Source: Ascarosepion bandense
Taxonomy: Eukaryota > Mollusca > Cephalopoda > Sepiida > Sepiidae
NCBI GenBank assembly: GCA_037127315.1
Contig: JBBBDQ010001275.1
Span: forward strand, 2,063,501 to 2,127,500
Direction of reading: 5' to 3'
DNA: 64,000 nt
Below the pieces are notes generated by a model. It was not told the origin of the DNA, ran no database searches, and was given only the letters and a program-made list of their open reading frames with translations. Both the position numbers and the translations under genes were made by a program. Shown here piece by piece: positions 45,087 to 55,206 of this stretch; the stretch's first letter is position 1; each line of letters starts with the position of its first letter.

Positions 45087-45236
45087 CTGAACAGTTCCCG
45101 CATGGCCCGAGGGATAACCCCTTCATTTGGCTGGGCTTCATGACTCAAGTTGTAATTTTCATTTTTATGGCTTCCAAGCATCGTGTGTGTTTTTCCACTT
45201 CCTGTTTGTCCATAAGCCATGATGCAAACGTTGTAT
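45087..45236 (-). CDS. Kinesin motor-domain exon (KIF25-like, kinesin-14)
   Basis: A 150-nt exon, 49 full codons, bounded on the minus strand by acceptor ttatttttatcag and donor CAG|gtaagaatac; both introns are phase 2. It encodes [20 protein letters not shown], then a short insert and [20 protein letters not shown] is the kinesin P-loop (ATP binding), and [14 protein letters not shown] plus G(V/I)IPR are what I recall from KIF25-type members, so a microtubule motor gene is likely. Codon use and splice sites are clean, so it looks functional. No other exon of the gene was found, so this window is probably within long introns. Other kinesins cannot be excluded from one exon. Confidence 0.85.
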
Positions 45237-46063
45237 CTGATAAAAATAAATGGAAAAGGTTTTTCCAATTAGAAATATTTTAAATAATGCTTCGTATTGG
45301 AAATAAGCTCAACTAAAATATTTTTATTATTATATGCTTTGCTTTCTGTAAAAGAATGCTTATCTTAGTTGTTATACTCATAGTGTTTCAACAGTTGTAT
45401 CCTCCAGCTATCTTCAGGTGTTTGTCTTCATATTCCATAGCCTTGTTGGAATTTCAAAACAATCCTCTTATTCCTTAGATTAGTTGTTCTCATTTAAAAT
45501 ACATCTGGCCTAGTGAATTAAAGCACGGGTTAAAATATACAGGATGCGATGAACAAATTGTCGTCTAAATAATGCAAAAATGAAAATAACACTGGCAACT
45601 CAATTTCACAGGTATATTTATCAAATTTGCATAAAAAATATCTTGAAATACAAATGAGTAAATTTATTCAATAAAATTACCATTGGCTTCATCCATGGCC
45701 ACAAAATGATTTTGGAGCCTTCTGCAGGTCTTCTGGACAGTCACCCTGTCTAAGTTGGTGAATTCTGTCATAATCTTTGCTTTCAGTTTATCTTTGGTAT
45801 TACAAAGAGTTTTGTTGGTCGACTGCACCTCACATATGATAATCAATGGGGTTGCAGTCTGGGGAGATAAATGGCCAGATGTAAGGGAGTGCTGTGGCTG
45901 CAGAAATTGTTTGATTGAATTCACCAGTATGTGGGGAATGGTGCAGAGTCATGTTGCCATACATAGGGTCTCCTAACAGCCACCCTCTTGACCCAGAGTA
46001 GCCCTACATCCTCAAGGCACTCAATGTAGGCCTCTGTGTTTAATCTGAGACCTTGTGAGAAGA

Positions 46064-46695
46064 TGATTGTTGGTTGGTTAGCTTTGTTTTATGGCATATC
46101 AACCTCGGTGAGTCATTTATTGCCAACTAATTTTTATTTATTTATTGCTAGTAATACCTTCTTCTTTCAACAATTTATTGTTGTTTTTTTTTATATAAGT
46201 TTTGTGTCTAGTAATACTTTTTTCTTTTCGAGTACCAAGATTCATTGGGATTTGTTTTTAAGGGCAGGGTCCCCAAGTCCTACTCTGTTATTTAACCCAT
46301 AACTGGAGGGAAGGGACAGATTAATACCTTTCCCAAGGGTACCAGTGCTTAAGTGAATGTAAGGTATTCAACTGGAATTCGAACTCAGCTCACCGATTTC
46401 TCTTTCTGTGCCAATATCCACTGCACCACAACACACATCCATCACTAAACGCTTACGGCACCTGGTATTCCCAAGCAGTCACCCATCTAAGTACTGATCA
46501 GGTTCAATGTTGCTTAACTTCGGTGATCGAGTGAAAAGCGGTGTATTCAACGTGATATGACCGTAAGCTATAAACGCTTACTGTAACTGGTATTCCCAAG
46601 CGGTAACCCATCTAAGTACTGACCACATTCAACGTTGCTTAACTTCGGTGATCGAGTGAGAAGTGGTGTATTCAACGTAATATGGCCGTAAGCCG
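46064..46695 (-). repeat. Chimeric SINE with two 5S heads, nested in mariner
   Basis: Minus order: 5S-like unit 1 (46574-46693), 5S-like unit 2 (46453-46570), tRNA-like unit (about 46385-46440), SINE core (46290-46385) and a long tail to 46064 ending in a CCAACCAACA-type run. gaagatga lies on both sides (46055-46063 and 46697-46704), supporting a target duplication in the mariner. Confidence 0.85.
46453..46693 (-). pseudogene. Tandem 5S rRNA-derived heads
   Basis: Two collinear 5S copies of about 118-120 bp, each with GATCACCGAAGTTAAGCAAC, GTACTTAGATGGG(T/T)(G/T)AC and TTGGGAATACCAG(G/T)-type segments (internal promoter region). They differ at about 10 positions by eye. Confidence 0.8.
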
Positions 46696-47045
46696 TGGGA
46701 AGATGAATGGAGGCATAACATCCCCATCACTTAGTGATCACTCTAAATACCATGATGTTGACTGGATATATCATCAACCAACTCTTTCAGATTCCTCCGC
46801 ACTGTCCTCAGACTGACATTCAAACACTCTGAAACACTTTGTATTGGAGCTTCTGGTGCAAATGCAAAGCATGTCATTTCCAAATTTCTGGTAGAATGAA
46901 TTATGGCATGGTGCTCTTCTTCTCACAGGTGGTGCCTAACTGACCCTACTATACTGTGCAGTGGACAAAATCTAAAAAAAAACAACGTGTCTGCACAAAA
47001 TTAAAAATATAGACTGGCAACAATTATGCCCATTACACCCTGTAT

Positions 47046-47350
47046 TAGATTCCTTGGCAGGTATGAGTTCAATCCCTGAGTCTGGCATTGATGAAAAGTC
47101 ACATATTTTGATTCAGTAAAAAAAATAGACAAGTGACACAAAGATGAATAAAATTAGTGAGCATTAATAGATGCAAAATATCCACACAATCTGCTCTTGT
47201 TGGTCAAGAAAGGGTTTAGTTAAAAAGATTACTGAGTCTGATGACAGGCATCTGAAGATGGCAGAGTTTAATGATTGAAACGCTGTGAGTATAACAACCA
47301 GGGTGAGCATGTTAGTCTGAATAGCAAAGCATATAAGAATGCTAATTATT
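47046..47350. other. No gene; weak hammerhead-like string at 47228-47290
   Basis: gtctgatgacaggcatctga and gattgaaacgctg are present, but no stem II or stem I could be drawn with confidence. Confidence 0.35.
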
Positions 47351-47354
47351 CTTC

Positions 47355-47700
47355 TTCTATATCTACCATGTCCTTTCAGGACTTAAGCAATTAGGGACCT
47401 CCATTTACTCCTATCTCTTGTTGCTCTTAACACTTCTTTTCCTCGTGCTATCTCTCCAAATCCAATTTACATGCTCAAGTCCATCATGTTTATCTGACTT
47501 TGCTTTTTTATTTCTTTCTTTCCATGTCTTGTGAGTATTAGATTCTCCAAGCCCTCCCTCTCCATTATGTGTCCCAGAACCTTCAGGTATCTCTTTCTGA
47601 TGCTAAGTATAAGTTCCCTTTTTATTGCATCCTCTCCAAAACCTTGTCATTGCTCACATGTTTGATTTATGGTATCCTCAGATTCCTTCTGTAGAACCAT
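47355..47700 (-). mobile_element. LINE B 3' end (source of the array)
   Basis: Minus-strand copy from the terminus (cttcttctatatctaccatg, ctttcaggacttaagcaatt) up to the FYRRN.RIP codons at about 47690, running directly into the 105-bp array. Confidence 0.8.
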
Positions 47701-49985
47701 ACTTCTGTTACTTCAAGTCTCTTCTTCATCTTTGAGAAGATTGTCCAGCATTCACTGCCATATAGGAGATCTGATATTACACAACAGTTCAGTACTCTTT
47801 TCTTTGTTTCTGTTGCTTCAAGTCTCTTCATCTTTGAGGAGATTGTCCAGCATTCACTGCCATGCTGGGAGATCTGATATTGCACAACAGTTCAGTACTA
47901 TTTTCTTTGTTTCTCTTTTGCTTCAAGTCTCTTCTTCATCTTTGAGGAGATTGTCAGCATTCACTGCCATATAGAGATGATATTACCTGACAGTTCAGTA
48001 CTATTTTCTTTGTTTCTCCTTGCTTCAAGTCTCTTCTTCATCTTTGGGGAGATTGTCCAGCATTCACTGCCATATAGGAAGTCTGATATTACACAACAGT
48101 TCTCAGTACTATTTTCCTTGTTTCTTAGCTGAATGTCTTCTTCATCTTTGAGAGTTGTCCAGCATTCACCATATAGGAGATCTGATATTACACAACAGTT
48201 CAGTACTCTTTTCTTTGTTTCTCTTGCTTCAAGTCTCTTCTTCATCTTTGAGAGATTGTCCATGTTCTGCCATATAGGAGATCTGATATTACACAACAGT
48301 TCAGTACTCTTTTCTTTGTTTCTCTTGCTTCAAGTCTCTTCTTCATCTTTGAGAGATTGTCCAGCATTCACTGCTATGGGAGATCTGATATTACACAACA
48401 GTTCAGTACTATTTTCTTTGTTTCTCTTGCTTCAAGTCTCTTCTTCATCTTTGAGAGATTGTCCAATATTCACTGCCATATAGAATCTGATATTACACAA
48501 CAGTTCAGTACTCTTTTCTTTGTTTCTCTTGCTTCAAGTCTCTTCTTCATCTTTGAGGATGCATCCCTTATTCACTGCCATATAGGAGATCTGATATTAC
48601 ACAACAGTTCAGTACTATTTTCTTTGTTCTCTTGCTTCAAGTCTCTTCTTCATCTTTTGAGAGATTGTCCAGCATTCCTGCCTTATAGAAGTCTAAGTAT
48701 TACACAACAGTTCGAGGTACTCTTTTCTTTGTTTCTCTTGCTTCCAAGTCTCTTCTTCATCTTTGAGGGTGTCAGCATTCACTGCCATATAGGAGATCTG
48801 ATATTACACAGCAGTTTCAGTACTCTTTTCTTTGTTTCTCTTGCTTTCAAGTCTCTTCTTTTCATCTTTTGAGGAGAGATTGTCAGCATTCACTGCCATA
48901 TAGGAGATCTGATATTCAACAGTTCAGTACTCTTTTCTTTGTTTCTCTTGCTTCAAGTCTCTTCTTCATCTTTGAGGAGATTGTCAGCATTCACTGCCAT
49001 ATAGGAGATCTGATATTACACAACAGTTCAGTACTCTTTTCTTTGTTTCTCTTGCTTTAAGTCTCTTCTTCATCTTTGAGGAGATTGTCCAGCATTCTGC
49101 CATATAGGAGATCTGATGACACACAACAGTTCAGTACTATTTTCTTTGTTTCTCTTGCTTCAAGTCTCTTCTTCATCTTTGGGGGAGATTGTCCAGCATT
49201 CACTGCCATATAGAGATCTGATATTACACAACAGTTCAGTACTCTTTTCTTTGTTTCTCTTGCTTCAAGTCTCTTCTTCATCTTTGAGAGATTGTCCCAT
49301 TGCTTTGTATAGGAGATCTGATATTACACAACAGTTCAGTACTATTTTCTTTGTTTCTCTTGCTTCAAGTCTCTTCTTCATCTTTAGGAGATTGTCCAGC
49401 ATTCACTGCAATATAGGAGATCTGATATTACACAACAGTTCAGTACTATTTTCTTTGTTTCTCTTGCTTTGAGTCTCTTCTTCATCTTTGAGGAGATTGT
49501 CCAGCATTCTGCCATATAGGAGATCTGATATTACACAACAGTTCAGTACTCTTTTCTTTTTGTTTCTCTTGCTTCAAGTCTCTTCTTCATCTTTGAGGAG
49601 ATTGTCCAGCATTCACTGCCATATAGGAGATCTGATATTACACAACAGTTCAGTACTATTTTCTTTGTTTCTCTTGCTTCAAGTCTTCATCTTTTGAGGG
49701 AGATTGTCAGCATTCACTGCAATATAGGAGATCTGATATTACACAACAGTTCAGTACTATTTTCTTTGTTTCTCTTGCTTCAAGTCTCTTCTTCATCTTT
49801 GAGGGTGTCCAGCATTCACTGCAGCCATAGGAGATCTGATATTACAGCAGTTCATTTACTATTTTTCCACTTTGTTTCTCTTGCTTCAAGTCTCTTCTTC
49901 ATCTTTGAGGAGACTGTCCAGCATTCACTGTCATATAAGAGATTGGATATCACATAAAAGTCTAATACACTTTTTTTGTTTCCAA
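47700..49985 (-). repeat. 105-bp tandem array from LINE B coding sequence
   Basis: About 22 copies counted from the ttcagtact landmark. On minus each unit encodes ETKKRVLNCCVISDLLYGSE, then CWTISSKMKKRLEA: the LINE B stretch just before the FYRRMLRI segment. The consensus unit is 105 bp (35 codons), so repetition is in frame. Copies differ mostly by 1-5 bp gaps (mean spacing about 103 bp) and few substitutions, so the frame breaks repeatedly. Confidence 0.9.
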
Positions 49986-49989
49986 CAAA

Positions 49990-50572
49990 ATTTTCTAATT
50001 TGCTAATTACTCGACTAAAAATTGTGATAATTTTTTTTTAAAATTCATGATAATTCTTTCAAATATTTAAAATAGCAGAAAAAAAAATCTCCAAAAATTG
50101 CAATTTATATAGAAAGTAAAAAATAGATAATAACTATTTAAAACACTTAAATAGTATTCTGCCATTATATGTGGTATGATACCACATTGCTGTGATATGT
50201 GTCATCTTATGTGTACTAATAGTGGTAAACTGTTTACTTGCTTGGTTATTTTTGTTTTACAAAAGTACTGCCATCTTGAGGATTGCTGAAATAAAATTTG
50301 ATAGGAATGGAATCAACATCATGTGTGAATTGCTGGTTGCAAACATATCTTCTGAGAGTGGGTAAACATTTAAGCAAATGAACCAGTTTTTAAACTCACG
50401 CATATAAACCAGCTCATGCAACAGCATTTTAATATAGATATATACTCTATACTATAAATTACATTATAAAAGATGAACATATGTCAACCACATAAATACT
50501 CTGATGTTAGTAAATTTCGGAGTTTACATTTGGTCTTATTATGAAGATTTATATTTGGTTGCAAAAATTCTT
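49990..50572. other. No recognisable feature
   Basis: AT-rich; no family or gene signal. Confidence 0.5.
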
Positions 50573-50573
50573 G

Positions 50574-50574
<1 letters not shown>

Positions 50575-50619
<45 letters not shown>

Positions 50620-50649
50620 TGTAAGAATTTTTACAACTAACATTTCTCC

Positions 50650-50680
<31 letters not shown>

Positions 50681-50690
50681 AATATAGGAG

Positions 50691-50728
<38 letters not shown>
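50575..50728. repeat. (TA)n cluster with short palindrome
   Basis: Three TA tracts (about 50577-50619, 50652-50677, 50694-50728). The flanks of the middle one, catttctcctata and tataggagaaata, are inverted copies. Confidence 0.85.
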
Positions 50729-50729
<1 letters not shown>

Positions 50730-50731
<2 letters not shown>

Positions 50732-50865
50732 TCATCAATATACAAGTCTTTTTTATGTATCACAGCTCATCAGTGTGGCTAGTCATAGTTATTTGCTTCT
50801 GGCCGAGATTGAAACTCGACTGATTTGGTGTCAGTCGGAGTTGCTACCCACAAAGTCATAGGCAC
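50730..50865 (-). repeat. tRNA-like/hammerhead element, copy 4
   Basis: Minus: GGTAGCAACTCCGACTGAC, B-box-like GAGTTTCAATCTCGGCC (about 50802-50818), a spacer, CCACA CTGATGA GCTGTGATAC, but the GAAA side reads ATAAAAAAGAC, so the ribozyme (about 50735-50778) is dead. Confidence 0.55.
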
Positions 50866-50973
50866 ATACAACCAGAGAAGGGAAATTTTAACATGATATA
50901 TATAAGCAGTGTATACACACACCAATCACTGAAAGAACTCAATTCATTTCTGAAGAGTAATGTATATATCTCA

Positions 50974-50976
<3 letters not shown>

Positions 50977-51022
<46 letters not shown>
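50977..51022. repeat. (TA)n microsatellite
   Basis: TA tract on the 3' side of the next element. Confidence 0.9.
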
Positions 51023-51025
<3 letters not shown>

Positions 51026-51034
51026 AAGTAATTC

Positions 51035-51192
51035 ATCTAGTTTTATTCAACCTCAACTGAATGCAGAAAGCACTGGACAGCCATTTCGTCCTGTATTTGG
51101 AACTCATCAGCAGTGAGTATTCACAACCAGGAATTGAAACCCAGACAGTTGTGTTATTAAGCAAATGTAATACCAACTGTACCACAGGCCCC
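51035..51192 (-). repeat. tRNA-like SINE fused to an intact hammerhead
   Basis: Minus-strand order: GGGGCCTGTGGTACAGTTGG (A-box-like, 51173-51184), GGTTTCAATTCC (B-box-like, 51130-51141), the hammerhead 51058-51123, a ~20-nt tail, (TA)n. The layout matches the schistosome Sm-alpha type of SINE-like ribozyme element. It is a different family from the four copies at 7, 19963, 30490 and 50735. Confidence 0.65.
51058..51123 (-). ncRNA. Hammerhead ribozyme, complete
   Basis: Minus: outer stem I TGAAT/ATTCA, internal loop ACT versus CTTTCTGC, inner stem I CACTG/CAGTG (perfect), CTGATGA (51104-51110), stem II GTTCC-AAATACA-GGAC, GAAA (51084-51087), a very short stem III and GUC. Cleavage is predicted between 51076 and 51075. 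Stem II and its loop closely resemble the schistosome ribozyme. All conserved core bases are present. The weak stem III may require a dimer. Confidence 0.75.
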
Positions 51193-51303
51193 GGTGATGA
51201 AGAGGTAGCAAATTAAACTCGATATAACGCCACTCATTCACACATTCTGTGGTGAAATTCTGCTGAATACTACTTAATATTTCAAATCCTCCTACAATTT
51301 CTT

Positions 51304-51417
51304 TTATATATATATATATATATATATGAGAGAAATGTATGACAAAGTAGAAAAAGTTTACTTGCGATAGGTTTCATCCTTCAGGAATTCATTGGACTAA
51401 ATTTGTTATGCTTTTAC

Positions 51418-51460
<43 letters not shown>
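51304..51460. repeat. Two (TA)n microsatellites
   Basis: TA tracts at 51304-51327 and 51421-51460; nothing else in the interval 51195-51540 is recognisable. Confidence 0.85.
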
Positions 51461-51463
<3 letters not shown>

Positions 51464-51664
51464 TTTTTTATATACTTTTTTTTAAATTTAAATTTTATTT
51501 TTTTATACCCAGACAATTTCATTTAGAGTTTTTTTTTTATTTCCATCAATTTAGTAGGTATCCCACAATATGATAATAGAAGACCTGTCAGGAATGGGGA
51601 AATATTGTAAGAGACAGATCACAAGTATATTGTGGATGACCCGATATGCACACACACATATAAA

Positions 51665-51862
51665 AGTTTCCTTAAAGATGGCTGACAAGGTACAGCAATT
51701 AAGCTTTTCATCTAACATTTTTCTTATATTCATATATGAGTTTTCATTTAGATCATTTTTACTCACTTTATGTCTAGAAAAGAAAATTTTTAAAAAAACA
51801 CAAGAAAAATTAAATGAAAAGCTTAATCACAGAACCCAGTCAGCCATTTTTAATGAAACTTA
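51665..51862. repeat. Imperfect foldback
   Basis: Left arm 51665-51712 (aagatggctgac ... ttaagcttttcatctaa) and right arm 51810-51862 (aaatgaaaagcttaa ... gtcagccattttt) are inverted copies with gaps, loop about 100 nt. Confidence 0.55.
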
Positions 51863-51892
51863 CATAAAAGAGGAATTGATGCCAAAATACAC

Positions 51893-51893
<1 letters not shown>

Positions 51894-51937
<44 letters not shown>
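51894..51937. repeat. (TA)n microsatellite
   Basis: TA tract. 51940-52235 has nothing recognisable. Confidence 0.9.
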
Positions 51938-51938
<1 letters not shown>

Positions 51939-52239
51939 CTCTTTTTAAAATTCATAAGCTTAGGTTTCTATTTCTGCTCAAAATTTTTCAAGAAACAAAT
52001 ACTAATTTTGATTAAATTTTAATTAAAATTCTTCCCGTGAACAGCAACACAATATAAACTGCTGCAGGTCAGAGACAAAAGTGGCAAGTATGAATTAGTT
52101 GAAAAGATAGTAAACTTTGTTAACATATTAGCTAATTACAAACAAAGCAAATACTAGTTACTGGAGAATTCACCTTCTGTTATGGTACATACTCATTATT
52201 CATCAATCCTATAGGTGAGTGTGATTGTACAGATGCTGT

Positions 52240-52560
52240 GCAATATTACCTGGACTGGAAGCTGGAGAGACATTCATTCATGCATAGCATGACTTGGGCA
52301 AGTAGGCTTTGCAGAACACATCTATTTTGATGCGAAAATCATAGTTGATGTTCCTCTGACTTGAAGGCTCATCTTGTTCATGAACACATGTCCAGAGCCT
52401 TGAGGAAAGCCTCCACTCTATTGACTCCAGTCTAGGAAGCTCTATGTCCAGTGTCATTGTAGTAATGAGTGCATAAATGGCTGTGGAGCCTGTATATGAC
52501 ATACTGGAAATTAATGGATCTTCCACAGAAAAAGAACTGATATTTTAGTAAATGATACTA
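52240..52560 (-). pseudogene. COMM-domain-like relic, nearest COMMD4
   Basis: Minus frames, read together, give SVEDPLISSM, then SYTGSTAIYALITTMTLDIE, LPRLESIEWR, SSRL..VHEQDEP, DFRIKID and, after a frame change, VLQSLLAQVMLCMNECLSS. The order parallels the COMM domain region of COMMD4 as I remember it (SVDGESLSSEL, a gap, NRL..VGWR, SSSL..VEEP, LRLEV, FQVLLAEL). At least two frameshifts and a ~15-residue gap. No introns visible, so a processed pseudogene is one reading. Confidence 0.4.
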
Positions 52561-52582
52561 CTTAATTACTTACATTTGTTTT

Positions 52583-53145
52583 TTTTTTTTAATCATCTCC
52601 CTCAAGTAAGGCAATAAAGTTACTAAGATTCAAGAGATTACTGGGTGTTAAAGAATATGAGAAAAACTACTATTAAGGAATTAAGAAAACAAAAGATAAC
52701 AAAAGATCAAAGTTGACTGGAAAAAAAGATGGCAGAAAGTAGTTCCACAAGTGAGAAGTGTGATAGAAGAAATTGTTAGCATTATGGCTACATTTAACCA
52801 TTTCAATTGTAATATGACGTGATCTAACTGCCAATCTAGTATGGTGCTTAAGTTCATAAAGTCTAGGTACCATAGAGGAAAGTTCATCAGAACAATTATC
52901 ATGAAAGTATTCTTAGGTTACATCTAGCCATTTTAAGTGTGAAATGATGAGACCTTGCCGTCAATCTATTACTGCGCTTAAATTCATAAAGTCTAGATAC
53001 CATAGAGGAAAGTTCATCAGAACAATTATCATGAAAGTATTCATATTTGTAAACAGTTACATTGACTACACCACCACAAAATTGACAAGAAGATTGACAT
53101 TGCACTTTCCCTACATCAGTTCTATCCAATCTCATTTAAACACAG
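52583..53145 (-). mobile_element. LINE A copy, diverged, with internal duplication
   Basis: Tail tttttttttaatcatctccc at 52583, then RT-tail codons (VPRLYELKHHTRLAVRSRHI on minus). A segment of about 125 bp (cataaagtctaggtaccata, aggaaagttcatcagaacaa) is present twice, at 52855 and 52980. Same subfamily as 18945-19150 and 61258-62790. Confidence 0.75.
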
Positions 53146-53471
53146 ACCTACCAGGACCAATCCATGATGTACTTGTTGACAATACATAAATAACAGCATC
53201 ATTCACTTGAAAAAGAAGATTAAAAATAATGGTGGCATTACTAATGAAAAAGACAAATCCTACATTTCATAACATCAATTATGAACACGGTAACAATATT
53301 CTTACCATGTTCAAAACTTAACATACATATGACTCTATATACATAAAATTTACACATATTTGTTTCATTCTTGATAATGGCTAAAAGTATAGCTGACAGC
53401 ACTTGAAAATACAAATTCTTTGGACAATTCTTATATAATCTGAATTCTGAAAAAAAAAAGAACACATGAAA

Positions 53472-53475
<4 letters not shown>
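53146..53475. other. No recognisable feature
   Basis: Only a cttgataatggct..agctgac string (53372-53398) that recalls PLE-type 3' motifs. Confidence 0.4.

Positions 53476-53526
<51 letters not shown>
53476..53526. repeat. (TA)n(CA)n microsatellite
   Basis: TA tract running into CA tract, abutting LINE A's truncation point. Confidence 0.9.
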
Positions 53527-54302
53527 TACCCTGTCCTCAGACCTCAAATGGAACCACTATATTGAATCCATAGCAAAATCTACTGCTAAGAAGGTTGGGT
53601 CACTATGTCGATCCAGGATGTTTTTTCCACCTGAATCCATCCTGCATATATACAAGTCAACCATCCATGCATGGAGTACTGCTGCCATTTATGGTCAGGT
53701 GCCCCTGCCGTTCTCCTCAGTGTTCTTGACAGGCTCCAAAGGAGAGTCTGTAATGTGATAGGTACTGATCTGGTGGCTCGACTGCAGCCACTTCCCCATC
53801 GTCGAAATGTGGCCTCCCTTTGTCTGTTCTATAAATACTTTCATGGCTTCTGCTCAGACGAACTTAAGTCACTGATGCCTCCTCAACAGGTGTTTACTTG
53901 TGCAACCAGACTGGCAACTGGGTCCCACCCATTCACAGTCAGGTTAGCCAAATGCAGATGACAATTCTACTCCTGCAGCTTCTTCTCTCGCACTTCCCAT
54001 CTGTGGAACTCACTCCCATATTCTTGCTTTCCTGAAGGCTACAACCTCCAGAAATTTAAATGCAAAGTCAATACTCATCTACTAACCAATGGACTCTAGC
54101 TCTCTCCCCTCCCCTGTATAACCTTCGCTTTCTCTCCACCTATGTATCTGTCATCGCACCTGCTTTCTCAGCTTTCTATTGTTCCTTTCTAACTAGTTTG
54201 TACTCCTCACTCTTTTCTAATTAATCTTTTTACATTTATGTAGCCCCCTGCACATCAGTGGCATTTCCGGCTTGCTCGGGGTGAAATGATTAAAAAAAAA
54301 AA
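53527..54302 (+). mobile_element. LINE A, young subfamily copy
   Basis: LSSDLKWNHYIESIAKSTAK, KKVGSLCRSRMFFPPESILH, a 1-2 bp frame slip near 53665, MEYCCHLWSGAPAVLL, LQRRVCNVIGTDLVARLQPL, a stop at 53961, then the remaining tail codons and 3' UTR with poly-A. Nearly identical to 33478-34147 but extends about 115 bp further 5'. Confidence 0.85.
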
Positions 54303-54304
54303 TC

Positions 54305-54345
54305 TCTATATATATATGTATAAAACTAGATAAATATATATGTAT

Positions 54346-54390
<45 letters not shown>

Positions 54391-54420
54391 CAAATACACA
54401 CACACACATATATATATAGT
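54305..54420. repeat. (TA)n and (AC)n microsatellites
   Basis: Interrupted TA tracts and a short AC tract following the LINE A poly-A. Confidence 0.85.
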
Positions 54421-54502
54421 ATTGTAACTAAGTTGTTGAACTTGTAGGTTTTTTAAACTTTTGTTCATGCATTTACTTTTATAATTCTCATTTCTAAAAA
54501 AC

Positions 54503-54566
54503 CACCTGAAGATGAAGCCAACAACATAATGGGCTGGCTTCGAAACATGAAAATTTTTGTGTAGTG
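54503..54566 (+). ncRNA. Hammerhead ribozyme with long stem III
   Basis: Stem I CAC/GTG, CTGAAGA (54506-54512), stem II GAAGCC/GGCTTC closing a ~17-nt loop, GAAA (54542-54545), stem III ACATGAA/TTTGTGT with loop AATT, cleavage predicted after A at 54563 (GUA site). Helix II is strong; helix I is only three pairs. (TA)n follows at 54607-54631. Confidence 0.55.
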
Positions 54567-54606
54567 ATACTATGAATTTATAAAAACATTGTAACAACCA
54601 TTACGG

Positions 54607-54631
54607 TATATATATATATATATATATATAT
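54607..54631. repeat. (TA)n microsatellite
   Basis: TA tract downstream of the hammerhead-like unit. Confidence 0.9.
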
Positions 54632-54639
54632 TGTTATTA

Positions 54640-55153
54640 TAATTATTAATATCACTTACCTTTTGTATAATACATTAAAAGTCCATGACTATATTTGTGT
54701 CACTTTACATGTTTCAAGTACAAAATTGATTCTCTTTAGGCAAATAAGTTTCTGACTTTACATACTGAAATCTGTTAGTCTTTCTGATGGTTGAAAACAT
54801 TGCGTCTACACAGGTAAGGGATCAATGAACGGATCAGAAAATTGATATGTGGATGTATTCATTTGCTGAGCATTTTCACACTGTCTTGTTAAATTTTTCT
54901 CAGTCTTGAGAATCACTCACTTTTCAATGGCCAAAAAAAGTTTTTCACACTGACTCACAAAATTAGCTTTAATCTTTTTTCTTTGAAATTTTTTCAGTGA
55001 TTTTGATCCAATTTTGTGTGTGTGTGCAAGAGAGTGGGGGTAGAGTGATTGATATATTTATTCATATATGAGTGAATTTGTTTCTCCTTAATGTAATATA
55101 TTTAGATGTATGCTTCTCTGAATAGATTTGCAGTTCTGGAAACAGATTCATGA

Positions 55154-55206
<53 letters not shown>

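Larger units (their letters stand above)
45538..47045 (-). mobile_element. Mariner M1, near full length, interrupted
   Basis: Ends acaggatgcgatgaacaaat (45540) and the inverse attatgcccattacaccctg (to 47041) with flanking TA. Minus frames give the transposase C-terminus 45664-45924 (NKTLCNTKDKLKAKIMTEF, VQKTCRRLQNHF, VAMDEANGNFIE) after a PDCNPIDYH-like stretch. The N-terminal part is at 46700-46960. The middle is interrupted by the chimeric SINE 46064-46695. Stops present; inactive. Confidence 0.75.

Noticed and set aside
46453..46693. Functional 5S rRNA gene pair
   Set aside because: Diverged from each other and fused to SINE sequence with a target duplication around the whole.
47667..49957. 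Series of plus and minus ORFs rich in FSLFLLLQVSSSSLR
   Set aside because: Antisense and sense readings of the 105-bp LINE B array.
51361..51400. Hammerhead reading of CCTGAAGGATGAAACC (minus)
   Set aside because: No room for a stem II hairpin between the two boxes.
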